Shown here piece after piece: positions 7,519 to 16,513 of a stretch of 64,000 bases of DNA. Origin of the DNA: Candidatus Poribacteria bacterium (GTDB lineage Bacteria; Poribacteria; WGA-4E; WGA-3G); NCBI GenBank assembly GCA_022394755.1, contig JAGFCA010000024.1, forward strand, positions 110,955 through 174,954, given 5' to 3'. The stretch's first letter is position 1, and every line of letters begins with the position of its first letter. The notes under the pieces are model-generated. The model was given only the letters and a program-made list of their open reading frames with translations. It ran no database searches and was not told the DNA's origin. Position numbers and translations under genes: made by a program.

Positions 7519-9792
7519 CTAATCTATTGCAATATGTTCATTTGAATGGACAAATAATATATCATTTACACCAGTATATCTCTGAAGGATTAGATCGAAA
7601 TCTTCAGAATTGAGTTCTTCTGTAGTTAACCCTACGATAACCAAATCTGCTTGTGCGGATCTACGGGTTACCTCATTCTCCATAGTTTCTTCATCCTCAT
7701 AAGAAACTGAGGTTACATTTTGCTCAGAAATGGGTAATCTACCTTCCTTAATTACGGTGGAAAGATGGTCAGCATCAAGTTCAGTATCCCAGGAGTCTGC
7801 ACAGGCGAAGAGGCGTATTTTCGCTTTCTTCCATTCAGGATGACCAACGAGTATATATGCAAGCAAAAGCATCATCGGTACATTCGAGATGTTATCATTT
7901 GTTACCCACACATGAATTGAGGATCTATATCCAAACCGGTACTTTGTTGATCTTAGAATCAGTACATTAAAAAGGGAATCAACCGCCATAAGAGCCCCTT
8001 GTTGAACTTCTGCAATTTCATCTGGTTGCTCATTATCAAATTCAAGCAGAATAGAATTATTTGGTAGGCCGGAGATACCTGGCATTTGCATGACATGTGC
8101 TAATGCAAGATGGAAGTTTGGACAAATGAGTGAATCTACAAAAACACCAGCACCACTTGCCTCTGATTGTTGAATTAGTGCCTCAACATGCATTCGTGCA
8201 GAGATTTCATCAGTGAAAGAGTAATCACCTTGGAAATATTGTATAAATTGTCCAAATCCTTGTCTATGACATATCCATCTTAATAGGTCAAAGTGTCCGA
8301 GACGTCTTTCTCTAAATTGGGTGATAGCAACTATTGAGGGACGCCATCCACTTTCTGAGATATTTGCACGTTTCTTTTGTAATGTTGTCTGTAACCATCG
8401 GGTCAATTGAAACATAGCACCTTGGAAGATACCCGATAATCCCCTTTGTTCATCACGTCCTCTCCGCAATCCAATATAAATTGTCAACATGATAGTTATA
8501 GAAATGATTGCAGTGAGAAAACTGATTTGGAACATCATGATCCCACACATGACTGTTCCTAATAAAGATACATACCATCGAGAATGGAATGTTGGTCGAT
8601 AGGATGGATTTCCTGCAAAATGTTCAAGGAAAGAGACAATACACAATGCACCATAAGTAACAAGGAAGAACATTGTTAGAATCTTTGCAATGAAGTTGAT
8701 GCCCCCTATAGTAACAAAGACTAATGCAATAATTCCTGAGACAAAGGTTGCCGGTACAGGATCTTGTTCTTTGCCAACACCAAAACGCAATAATCTATTT
8801 AGGCTTGGAATTGGCATGACATTGTCTTTAGCAAGTGCTTGAAGTGTTCTTGGGGCTACCATAATTGACCCAAGAGCAGATGATAGTGATGCAGCTGCTA
8901 AACCAATATAAATTGCTGGTCCCCAGAGAGAAATCTTCTCCATGATAAACTGATCGTTTGCAAGGTGTTCTGGAGTTGCATTCCAGCTTAACTTAACTGC
9001 TACAATAATGTATACAACCATTCCAGCTAATGTTGCACTAATTGTACCAAGTGGAATACTCCGCTGTGGATTATTCAGGTCACCAGATAGCCCCAACCCA
9101 GCAATCATACCTGTGAAAGCGGGAAAACAAGTTGCGAAAACTAAACCGAATTTCTCTGGTTCAGCAATTGTCCCAATAATATTCAAACTCATTGGAGTAA
9201 TGTCCTTTGGAGGACTACCGAATAAGAATGAAAGTAGTGCCGCACCGAGAATTATACAAATTGCCCACAGCAATGACACACCTATATTTGCCCCTTTAGT
9301 CAGCATGATTATAATTAATACTACTGTTCCAGGAATACTCAACCAGCGCAGATTTATTTCACTCTCAATTTCATAGCGTACTTGTAAATATTCTAAAAGA
9401 GGACCAAAGGCTTCTGCAAATGCCACCATATAGAAGGCAATTGAAATTGCTTGTGATAGGAATAGTGCTAAACCGATTGCACCCCCAATACTTGTACCGA
9501 AGGATCGACTTACAATATAGTAGGCACCACCACCAGCAACTCTTCGGTTAGTTGCTACTTCAGATACCGCAAGAACCGTTGGGATTGTAACAAGATGTCC
9601 AAGGGCAATGATAGCAAGCGTTTTTAATAAACCAACATTTCCTACTACATAGCCAAATCGTAAGAAAAGAATAGCACCGAGTATTGTACTAATTGATGCT
9701 AAGAAAACTGGGGCAGTTCCGAATCCATGACCGAATTGAGGTGTGTTTCCGTTACTTGCTGTATTGGTTTGTTGACCTAACTTAGAAATCAT
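7519..9792 (-). CDS. SLC12/APC-type cation-chloride or amino-acid transporter
   Basis: 757-aa protein with about twelve membrane segments in the N-terminal two thirds and a soluble C-terminal domain of about 270 aa. The start of the transporter domain (GTAPVFLASISTILGAILFLRFG) and GGGAYYIVSRSFG match the SLC12 cation-chloride cotransporter branch of the APC superfamily. SLC12 members also carry such a C-terminal cytoplasmic domain. In that domain the stretch HVWVTNDNISNVPMMLLLAY and the end ILFVHSNEH resemble it. Substrate cannot be told from sequence: animal homologues move Na+/K+/Cl-, while bacterial ones may carry amino acids. It lies alone between an MscS channel and a secreted protein gene, and osmotic adaptation would fit the neighbours. 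Confidence 0.85.
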   Translation of the reverse strand: MISKLGQQTNTASNGNTPQFGHGFGTAPVFLASISTILGAILFLRFGYVVGNVGLLKTLAIIALGHLVTIPTVLAVSEVATNRRVAGGGAYYIVSRSFGTSIGGAIGLALFLSQAISIAFYMVAFAEAFGPLLEYLQVRYEIESEINLRWLSIPGTVVLIIIMLTKGANIGVSLLWAICIILGAALLSFLFGSPPKDITPMSLNIIGTIAEPEKFGLVFATCFPAFTGMIAGLGLSGDLNNPQRSIPLGTISATLAGMVVYIIVAVKLSWNATPEHLANDQFIMEKISLWGPAIYIGLAAASLSSALGSIMVAPRTLQALAKDNVMPIPSLNRLLRFGVGKEQDPVPATFVSGIIALVFVTIGGINFIAKILTMFFLVTYGALCIVSFLEHFAGNPSYRPTFHSRWYVSLLGTVMCGIMMFQISFLTAIISITIMLTIYIGLRRGRDEQRGLSGIFQGAMFQLTRWLQTTLQKKRANISESGWRPSIVAITQFRERRLGHFDLLRWICHRQGFGQFIQYFQGDYSFTDEISARMHVEALIQQSEASGAGVFVDSLICPNFHLALAHVMQMPGISGLPNNSILLEFDNEQPDEIAEVQQGALMAVDSLFNVLILRSTKYRFGYRSSIHVWVTNDNISNVPMMLLLAYILVGHPEWKKAKIRLFACADSWDTELDADHLSTVIKEGRLPISEQNVTSVSYEDEETMENEVTRRSAQADLVIVGLTTEELNSEDFDLILQRYTGVNDILFVHSNEHIAID

Positions 9793-9897
9793 GGATGATA
9801 TCCTTCATCAATTGGAACTTCTGGTTTAACTCTTAAATAAATTCTATACTCTTCCACGCTTCACCAAAATAAAAAGTTTAAAGTACAATGAATACTA

Positions 9898-10605
9898 CTA
9901 AAGTTTAAATCTAAAGATAGTCAGATACTTATGATGTAAATTCTCAGTTAATGGTTCGCTATTATAACTAAGCGAACCACTCAAACGCAACCCTAAACGG
10001 GATGTTAAGTTGAAAGTGAGTGCTGGTTCTACCAAATATTGGAAGTTTTGGAAGCCAACTTGTGGTGTAAATTTCATCGATATATTCAATTTTCGCCATC
10101 CGATAGATGAAAATGCTAACCATCTGAAGGATGTAGGATCAAACCTTCTAACTGTAAGGTCTTTATATGGTTGTATATTCTCCAGAAAATATCCTAAGCC
10201 ACCAGATATCCGTAAATTTCCTTTTTCATAAATACCCGGTCTGATATAACCACCGATTTGGACAGTCAGGGCTGTCCCTTGGGATATGTTCCGTTCTAAA
10301 TCAGTGAACACTTCAATCCCATAACTTCGGATACGCATGCCACCTTGGATACGTCCTTTTGCAATCTCTGTAATTACACCTTCTTTGCCTGATCCGCGTG
10401 ATCCATATACACCTGCCCACCCATTAATATTCTTAAACGGTACTACTGCAGTAAGTGTGATTGTTTGTAAAGCATCATCACCTGCTATACCTAAATCTAA
10501 AGTTTTAGAATCTTGAGGAAGATCTGCAAACTGACTATATACAGGCAATACACTGACGATTGATAATAATACTATTACTATGATTCTAATTATAATCTGA
10601 TTCAT
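9898..10605 (-). CDS. Secreted hypothetical protein, possible outer-membrane beta-barrel (paralogue A)
   Basis: 235 aa with a clear signal peptide (hydrophobic residues about 5-20, likely cleavage after PVYSQ). The mature part has alternating hydrophobic and aromatic strands and ends in phenylalanine-lysine-leucine, as in barrel-like outer-membrane proteins. I do not recognise a named family. It is clearly paralogous to the protein at 11538-12290. Both share QF-x-DLP after the signal, NGWAG-x-x-GSR, the GYFLE strand, FDPT-x-FRWL, and L-x-VSGS/T-x-x-YNSEPLT near the C-terminus. The two genes lie on the same strand, separated by a 930-bp repeat-containing gap. Confidence 0.65.
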   Translation of the reverse strand: MNQIIIRIIVIVLLSIVSVLPVYSQFADLPQDSKTLDLGIAGDDALQTITLTAVVPFKNINGWAGVYGSRGSGKEGVITEIAKGRIQGGMRIRSYGIEVFTDLERNISQGTALTVQIGGYIRPGIYEKGNLRISGGLGYFLENIQPYKDLTVRRFDPTSFRWLAFSSIGWRKLNISMKFTPQVGFQNFQYLVEPALTFNLTSRLGLRLSGSLSYNSEPLTENLHHKYLTIFRFKL

Positions 10606-10815
10606 ATCTTACATGTTAATCCCAATTATCATTTTAATCCTTGTAGAGCATTAACATAAACAAAAGATAGAAAAATGCTAAGTTTAATCTTCAGCTATTC
10701 TTTCTCGTATCCATAATAAATTAAGATAAAGTCTTGAATAAATAAAAAGAATCATTAATTAAACGGACATATATTACCCAGAAAAATAGTTAATGTCAAG
10801 TAAATACAATATATT

Positions 10816-11126
10816 GGGTGTGTAAAGTATTTGTTACTATAAGTGTTTCTTGTATCAGAATCGCGGATTGGATTAGTTTTCAGTTTATAGTTTTCAGTTT
10901 GAATTTTCGTGAATGAGTGTTCTTTCTGAACCGTAGCTTAGTGTTTGTGTCAACATATTTTCTACACACCTTTCGCTCCTGTGGAGCTTGCGGTAATACA
11001 AAAAGACAGGATAGGGAGATCCCTCCTACAAAGAGCAAAATTCATAAATTGAAGCCTATGAATTAAGTCCGTGTTGTAGATAATTTCTGATGCACTGTTG
11101 TAAGATAACAGAAAGTTTACACACCC
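10816..11126. repeat. Region bounded by 11-bp inverted repeats
   Basis: GGGTGTGTAAA at 10816-10826 and its exact reverse complement TTTACACACCC at 11116-11126 frame about 290 bp without a gene. This could be a decayed miniature transposable element with short terminal inverted repeats. No target-site duplication is evident. Confidence 0.35.
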
Positions 11127-11258
11127 TACACACCCCATATATATGGGTGTAATCTCCTACCATTTTAAGGCAGTAAATATAAACTTCCATATCACGATAG
11201 GGACGAAATGTTTATAGTTGTCAATATCAGGAAAATACTAAGTCACAGCATATAGTCA

Positions 11259-11296
11259 GTGAATGACAACAGCATTCATACCGTTGATTCTGATTC
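11259..11296 (-). repeat. Palindromic intergenic repeat, copy 1
   Basis: Reverse-oriented copy of a dispersed element whose plus-strand form reads GAATCAACGGTATGAATGC, then a short loop and GCATTC-type return arm. Here the hairpin arms are imperfect. Other copies lie near 16191, 16405, 18019, 32531, 63466, 63650, 63833 and 63930, with a relic at 30221. Confidence 0.65.
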
Positions 11297-11401
11297 AAGT
11301 TATTCCCAGTGTTTAGGAAACCGCACCTCCTGTTTGGATTACGCCCTTTTCTCCTAAATTGAGGTTAATTGTGTGGGAACAGAATCTTATCACATTAAAA
11401 T

Positions 11402-11443
11402 AAAAAGTTTGGTAATTCATTAAATGAAATACCAAACTCTTTA
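11402..11443 (-). terminator. Rho-independent terminator of the 11538-12290 gene
   Basis: Arms AGTTTGGTA (11406-11414) and TACCAAACT (11430-11438) pair, with an inner palindrome TTCATT-A-AATGAA. Read on the minus strand, the hairpin is followed by CTTTTTATTTT. It lies about 95 bp downstream of that gene's stop. Confidence 0.7.
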
Positions 11444-11537
11444 TAGCTATAGTCAATCTAACTATGAATCATTCAATAACCGATGAATACAATAAATATT
11501 GTAGAACAAATTTATTACTTCATTTTTCTTGAATTCA

Positions 11538-12290
11538 CTATAAAGTTATACGTAAAGTAGAAAGATAAACATACTGCAAATTGTCAGTTAGAGGTTCACT
11601 ATTATATGTTACGGTTCCGCTGACCCGAATTCCAAAATTATTTGTCAGATCAAACGTAACAGTTGGTTCCGCACATATCCGGTAGTTTTTAAACCCTATT
11701 TCAGGAGTAAATGTTAACTCAGTATTGACCTTATTCCAATCTAGCGTTGAAGTAACTAACCATCTGAATGCAGTAGGATCAAATTGTCTTACCTTAAATT
11801 CTTCAAAAGGCCGTATAGTTTCTAAGAAATAGCCAAAATTAGCTGAAATACTAAGTGAACCATTCTTATACTCACCAGGTTGAATTGTTCCACCAACTTG
11901 AGCAGTTAACGCACTTCCATCCAACATATTACGTTCAAAATATGAAAATGCTTCTAATTCAAGTAGTTTTACATCTATCAGACTTTCAATATGTAACTTT
12001 ACTATTTCCGAATGTACCCCTTCTTCACTTGATGAACGGGATCCGAAGAAACCTGCCCAACCATTGAATTTTGTAACTGGTACAACTGCGGTTAGGGTTA
12101 CTGTTCGATTAGTTTTATCACCAGTTACACCTATATCAACTGTTTTTTGATCCGAAGGTAAATCAGTGAATTGACCATAAACTGGTAACACTATAAAAAA
12201 CAAGAAAAACACAACATACGCAACTAAACTCTTATTTAAAACACAATTAAATTGGGGTAACCCTATTTGTGTTTCAGGTAAGTAATGCAT
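11538..12290 (-). CDS. Secreted hypothetical protein, possible outer-membrane beta-barrel (paralogue B)
   Basis: 250-aa paralogue of the 9898-10605 protein, alignable over almost the whole mature part (QFTDLPSD, FNGWAGFFGSRSS, FGYFLE, FDPTAFRWL, YNSEPLTDNLQ). A hydrophobic signal segment (YVVFFLFFIVLPVYGQ) starts around residue 25, so about 20 extra residues precede it. The annotated ATG at 12290 has no Shine-Dalgarno, but no alternative ATG, GTG or TTG lies between it and the hydrophobic core. The strand pattern suggests a barrel or a beta-rich periplasmic protein. Function is unknown. The gene probably arose by duplication with its neighbour, and divergence is substantial. Confidence 0.62.
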   Translation of the reverse strand: MHYLPETQIGLPQFNCVLNKSLVAYVVFFLFFIVLPVYGQFTDLPSDQKTVDIGVTGDKTNRTVTLTAVVPVTKFNGWAGFFGSRSSSEEGVHSEIVKLHIESLIDVKLLELEAFSYFERNMLDGSALTAQVGGTIQPGEYKNGSLSISANFGYFLETIRPFEEFKVRQFDPTAFRWLVTSTLDWNKVNTELTFTPEIGFKNYRICAEPTVTFDLTNNFGIRVSGTVTYNSEPLTDNLQYVYLSTLRITL

Positions 12291-12795
12291 ACAGGGGGGT
12301 TTGGGAACTTACGGGTTAGCCTGAACAATTGAATAATCGTATATGGAACCGATTAAAACACCTGCCAAACGGTGAAAAGACATACCTCCAAGTATATAAC
12401 CGACAAAGTCAAAGTGTATATTTGTAATGTAAAATTTACATTATTAAAATATTTCAACTTAGTTGAAAATATTCTGATATTATATTGTTGTTAAACAACG
12501 AAATTCTTTATTTTTAGTTTCTATAAAATAAAATTATGTTATAGAATATTTATTACATAATTTTTTAATTAGCTGCCTTTAAAATAACTGTGAAATTTTA
12601 CACTGAAAATTATCAAAATTCAAATAAAAATGAATAAATTTTTCATTTTTTTATGTATTCTCAAATTATATATTTTAATTTCATCATAGTGATGTAACAA
12701 AAAGTATAAAAACCGTTGAATTCTATAGTCTTGTCACAATACAAAATACATGATAAACTGATTCTGTTACACAAAGGAATTTGAGGTAGAATTTC
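12291..12795. other. Very AT-rich upstream region of the dioxygenase operon
   Basis: About 500 bp between divergent genes with no ORF of note. The stretch 12420-12700 is exceptionally A/T-rich, with homopolymer runs. It probably holds the divergent promoters and could be bent or bound by nucleoid proteins. Confidence 0.45.
12731..12759 (+). promoter_or_regulatory. Candidate sigma-70-type promoter for the dioxygenase/sulfatase operon
   Basis: TTGTCA at 12731, a 17-bp spacer and TAAACT form a fair match to TTGACA/TATAAT. It lies about 36 bp upstream of the start codon at 12796, behind a GAGGT ribosome-binding site. Confidence 0.4.
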
Positions 12796-13722
12796 ATGGA
12801 ATATAAAGAACTTGCAACTAAGAAACCTTTCATTGTAAATAAAAATCTTGGAAGTGCTGTGGAAGTTGAACCTGAAGAATTAACATCCGCCAATGCTGAC
12901 GAATTACCTATAATCTATCCCACACAGAAGCAAAAATACGACTTTGACAGACAAGGATGGGTGGTTATCCCAAATGTCCTATCAGACGAAGAAATTATTG
13001 AAATACGTACATTCTGTGATGAAATAAAATATAACAAACAAGATGACTCTAAATGGCAACATTGTGGATTAGAAGGTCCATTACAGAAATTGACGGATCA
13101 TCCTGTGATTGTTGGCTTTTTAAACGAATTTCTCTCATATCCACCTGCTGCAAGTGAGGAATGTTACGGGTTTCGTCTTGAAAAATCTGATGTCATATTT
13201 GGTTCGATAAAGAATGGTGGAGAAAACAACCAGCAAAATAGTAGTGGAAATGGTTTGTTTCGTCTACCCGGTGATTCACATATATATCGGTGTGTTCCCG
13301 GTAGAGCATGGAGCGGATTGACAAGAGTTATATGGGAGTTGACAGATGTCAATGCAGAGACAAACGATATTCGATATATTACTTCAAGCCATAAGAGTGC
13401 TTATGCATTACCACAGTCGATTCATCATAATAACTCTCAAATATGGGACACCTATAGTTGTCCTGCGGGTTCTCTAATCATCATGACTGAATCCATCACT
13501 AAGAAATATATTTCCTCTACAATTGAGAATGTTGAACGTTTACGGATTACTAATTTGTATAATACAGTGGCAAGTCGTTGGTGTAATTGGCGACCCTCTT
13601 CTGAACTTCTTGAATCAATGCCACCGAAAAGACAGACCCTTTTCAGAGATACTTATGCAGGTGGAAATGTCATCAACGGTGATTTTGGTGATCGTACTTC
13701 AGCATATCCTATAAATATATAA
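12796..13722 (+). CDS. Phytanoyl-CoA-dioxygenase-like protein, probably lacking iron ligands
   Basis: 308 aa of the phytanoyl-CoA dioxygenase (PhyH) family of Fe(II)/2-oxoglutarate enzymes. It is the first of two tandem paralogues sharing GPLQKL-x-DHP, CYG, FRLPGD/FRFPGD, GLTRVIWEL, SSHKSAY, and WDTYSCPAGS. At the position of the distal metal histidine in the neighbour (TEALTHSAN) this protein has TESITKKYI, with lysine 236 replacing histidine. The neighbour's H141 aligns with serine 149. A normal iron site is therefore unlikely. It may be a non-catalytic partner or a decaying copy, although the frame is fully intact. It is the first gene of an operon with a second PhyH-like protein (11-bp gap) and a sulfatase. 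Confidence 0.75.
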   Translation: MEYKELATKKPFIVNKNLGSAVEVEPEELTSANADELPIIYPTQKQKYDFDRQGWVVIPNVLSDEEIIEIRTFCDEIKYNKQDDSKWQHCGLEGPLQKLTDHPVIVGFLNEFLSYPPAASEECYGFRLEKSDVIFGSIKNGGENNQQNSSGNGLFRLPGDSHIYRCVPGRAWSGLTRVIWELTDVNAETNDIRYITSSHKSAYALPQSIHHNNSQIWDTYSCPAGSLIIMTESITKKYISSTIENVERLRITNLYNTVASRWCNWRPSSELLESMPPKRQTLFRDTYAGGNVINGDFGDRTSAYPINI

Positions 13723-13733
13723 GTTAGGTAAGA

Positions 13734-14603
13734 ATGAACACACAGAAAGACAATATCTCATATTCTGCTCAGGATGTTATCATTCCTCCTGAACAATTTG
13801 TATTACCCACCCACAATTCTGATGGAGATCCTATTCCTCCAATGACATCAGAACAGATTTATGAATTTGATACACATGGGTGGATACTTTTTCCAGAGGT
13901 AATCACTGACGATGATCTGAAAGAAATGCAAGAATTTGCATATCGTCTTCATCACGATCCAGAGTCACTCCCTGAACATGAAAGGAATACATTAGGCGGA
14001 CCTCTACAGAAATTGATTGATCACCCACTGGTGGTATCATTACTGAACGAATTCACAGCACATCCGTCCGTTACAAATTCACACTGTTATGGGTATACTG
14101 TAGAAAGCACAACACTTTTTTACAGGGCTGAGGGTATGGGAGGATTTGGACCACATAACGGAAATGGCATGCTACGTTTCCCTGGTGATGTCCATTACTA
14201 TAACGCTTTTCCCGGTAAGGGGTACAGTCCACATACCCGCGTTGTGTGGGAACTGAATGAAGTAAAGAAGGGACAGGGTGGTACACTCTTGGTTACAGGT
14301 AGTCATAAATCTGTATATACTGCTCCCCCAGAAATTCAGAACCCTAAATCAGATATTTGGGATACTTACGGATGTCCTCCAGGATCACTTCTATTCTTTA
14401 CTGAAGCCTTAACACATAGTGCTAATCCTTGGACAAATACCGATAACGACAGAATGGCTATTTTCAACCTATATAGTCCAGTAGATAGTGGTTATGCCAG
14501 AGTCTATCAACCTCATCCAAAATTACTGGAATCTATGACAGAGATGAGACAGACGCTTTTCAGAAGTCGTTATGTCGTGGACAATAGTAAAAACACAGAT
14601 TGA
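13734..14603 (+). CDS. Phytanoyl-CoA dioxygenase family protein
   Basis: 289-aa Fe(II)/2-oxoglutarate-type dioxygenase of the PhyH family. Visible conserved pieces are GGPLQKLIDHP, HNGNGMLRFPGD (H141), TRVVWELNEV, GGTLLVTGSHKS, and FFTEALTHSANPW. The last holds the probable distal ligand H228 and is followed by an arginine that could bind 2-oxoglutarate (DNDRMAIFNLY). The region where an HxD would be sought reads HNG, so the carboxylate ligand is not obvious. Large PhyH expansions next to sulfatases are known from Poribacteria-like genomes. Substrate is unknown. The operon with a sulfatase suggests use of sulfated organic matter, which is inference. Confidence 0.82.
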   Translation: MNTQKDNISYSAQDVIIPPEQFVLPTHNSDGDPIPPMTSEQIYEFDTHGWILFPEVITDDDLKEMQEFAYRLHHDPESLPEHERNTLGGPLQKLIDHPLVVSLLNEFTAHPSVTNSHCYGYTVESTTLFYRAEGMGGFGPHNGNGMLRFPGDVHYYNAFPGKGYSPHTRVVWELNEVKKGQGGTLLVTGSHKSVYTAPPEIQNPKSDIWDTYGCPPGSLLFFTEALTHSANPWTNTDNDRMAIFNLYSPVDSGYARVYQPHPKLLESMTEMRQTLFRSRYVVDNSKNTD

Positions 14604-14625
14604 TGATTAAATAAAGGAGATCCAC

Positions 14626-15999
14626 TTGTCAAATCAACCCAATATATTATGGATTTATGGAGAAGACCTATCACCTGATTTAGGTTGTTACGATACACCG
14701 GCTGTAAATACACCTAACATTGACAGGATAGCAGAAGAAGGCACACGTTTTCCGAATACATTTGTAACATGTCCAGTATGTTCACCGAGTAGGTCCGCAC
14801 TTATTACAGGGACATACCAAACCCATTTTGATGCACATAATCATCGTAGCAATCGAGATAAACCTTTGCGTGAAGATATGAAATTGATTACTGACTCTTT
14901 TCGTGAAGCTGGTTATTTCACTTGCAACAGTCCAGGTCCACCATATAACCGTAAAGGTAAAACTGACTTCAATTTTCATAGAGATGATCCATTCGATGGT
15001 ATTGATTGGAATGAACGTCCCAACGGTCAACCTTTCTATGCTCAAATTAACATACCTGATACACACAGAGTATTTAAACCGGATCCAGATAGACCCATCA
15101 ATCCAGAGGATGTGGAGTTACCACCATATTATCCGGATCATCCATTAATTCGAAAAGATTGGGCACTCTATCTTGAAAGTATACAGATTTTAGATAAGAA
15201 GATTGGACAGATTCTGGACCGATTAGACGATGAAGGTTTGTCTGAAAATACGATTCTCTTCTTTATGAGTGATCATGGACGCGCACACATCCGTTGTAAA
15301 CAATTTCTCTATGACGGTGGAATCCATATACCGTTAATTGTCAGATATCCTGAACAGGTTAAGGCTGGAGAAGTTAATGATAATTTAGTGAGTGGAGTCG
15401 ATTTCATGCCTACTTCACTTTCAATGGCTGGAATAGATATACCGGATTATGTACAAGGTGAAGTCTTCCTTGGTGAAAATGCCACTGAACGGGATTCAAT
15501 CTATGCCGCACGGGATAGATGTGATGGAACGGATGACCGTATACGATGTGTGCGAACACACAATTACAAGCTAATACGAAATTACCATCCTGAACTCCCC
15601 TATATGCAGTTCAATGGATATAAAAAACTTCAGTACCCATTATGGTCATTAATAAATGTATTAAATGAAAAAGGTGAACTCACACCAGCACAACAACATT
15701 TCTGTCAAGATACCCGTCCCTCTGAAGAGTTATATGATTTACAATCTGATCCGTATGAGACTAACAATCTTATTAATAATGAAAAATATGCAACAGTTAG
15801 AAAGGATCTCACTGGAAAATTAGATAAATGGATTGAAACGACAGGTGATATGGGTGTTACCCCTGAATCTGATGAGGTAAAAACCTACTGGGATGAGAAT
15901 ATGTTGGAGGGTTATAATGCCAGAATGGAAGATCGTGGACTATCACCTGACATTAGTGATGCAGATTATGTAAAATGGTGGGAAAATAAACTGCTATAA
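14626..15999 (+). CDS. Sulfatase (arylsulfatase/alkaline-phosphatase superfamily)
   Basis: 457-aa hydrolase of sulfate esters. The N-terminal metal site (WIYGEDLSPDLGCY) and the maturation motif C52-S-P-S-R56 are present. The cysteine would be converted to formylglycine by a sulfatase-modifying enzyme encoded elsewhere. The second metal cluster SDHGR follows later. No signal peptide is visible, so it is probably cytoplasmic or exported by another route. The start is TTG at 14626, chosen because AAAGGAG lies 7-8 bp upstream and the N-terminus (NQPNILWIYGEDL) fits the family. It ends the three-gene operon begun at 12796. Substrate may be a sulfated sugar or polysaccharide fragment. Confidence 0.9.
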   Translation: MSNQPNILWIYGEDLSPDLGCYDTPAVNTPNIDRIAEEGTRFPNTFVTCPVCSPSRSALITGTYQTHFDAHNHRSNRDKPLREDMKLITDSFREAGYFTCNSPGPPYNRKGKTDFNFHRDDPFDGIDWNERPNGQPFYAQINIPDTHRVFKPDPDRPINPEDVELPPYYPDHPLIRKDWALYLESIQILDKKIGQILDRLDDEGLSENTILFFMSDHGRAHIRCKQFLYDGGIHIPLIVRYPEQVKAGEVNDNLVSGVDFMPTSLSMAGIDIPDYVQGEVFLGENATERDSIYAARDRCDGTDDRIRCVRTHNYKLIRNYHPELPYMQFNGYKKLQYPLWSLINVLNEKGELTPAQQHFCQDTRPSEELYDLQSDPYETNNLINNEKYATVRKDLTGKLDKWIETTGDMGVTPESDEVKTYWDENMLEGYNARMEDRGLSPDISDADYVKWWENKLL

Positions 16000-16175
16000 A
16001 ATCTTCTATAGGAGGTAATACCGATTCTCCATTACGACTGAGTTAAGTCCAGATTCGAAGATCGCTTTTATAGCGACGTGCATAATCATCTTCATACTCC
16101 ACAAGAGCGACGCACTGTTTTTGAAATTATCTAACTAAGAATTACAAACCATCTTATAGGGAATAGATAATGGAC

Positions 16176-16454
16176 ATAGCACTCCGAAATCAACGGTATG
16201 AACGCCTTATGGCATTCCCCGGGAGTGCTATAAGAATTTCTCACTATTTCTACAGACATATCACGCCTCTGGCGTGAGGAGAGGGCACCGAAACGGACTA
16301 TAAACCTATACCCACAAAGAAGAGAATAGGGCATCTGAAAAATCGGTCTCTTTGCTCCAGCGGAGCAATATGTCTATAGAATGTGGATTGACAACCCGCT
16401 GCACTCCCGGGGAATGCCCATAAGGCATTCATACCCTTGATTTCGGAGTGCTAT
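16176..16454. repeat. 279-bp element with 53-bp inverted-repeat ends
   Basis: The left arm 16176-16228 and right arm 16401-16454 are near-perfect reverse complements (about 53 bp each, two substitutions and one inserted base). Each arm carries a copy of the palindromic repeat (GAA[C/T]GCCTTATGGCATTC) and starts with ATAGCACTCCGAAATCAA. The interior of about 170 bp has two small hairpins (CACGCC-TCT-GGCGTG, GCTCC-AGC-GGAGC) and no gene. It looks like a miniature inverted-repeat element. Target duplications are not clear. The rest of 16000-16513 shows nothing else. Confidence 0.65.
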
Positions 16455-16513
16455 GTGTAAAGTTTAGTCTTTATATACGCTATCTGTATGACATTCAACA
16501 GACCTTCTCCCTG

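Larger units (their letters stand above)
10606..11537. other. Repeat-bearing intergenic region between two paralogues
   Basis: No credible gene over about 930 bp. It contains an 11-bp inverted-repeat pair (10816 and 11116), several small GC-rich hairpins (for example GCTCC-TGT-GGAGC near 10975), an exact 20-nt match in reverse orientation at 11198-11217 to the right-edge 184-bp repeat, one copy of the palindromic repeat family at 11259-11296, and a terminator at 11402-11443. Each is listed separately where useful. Confidence 0.6.
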
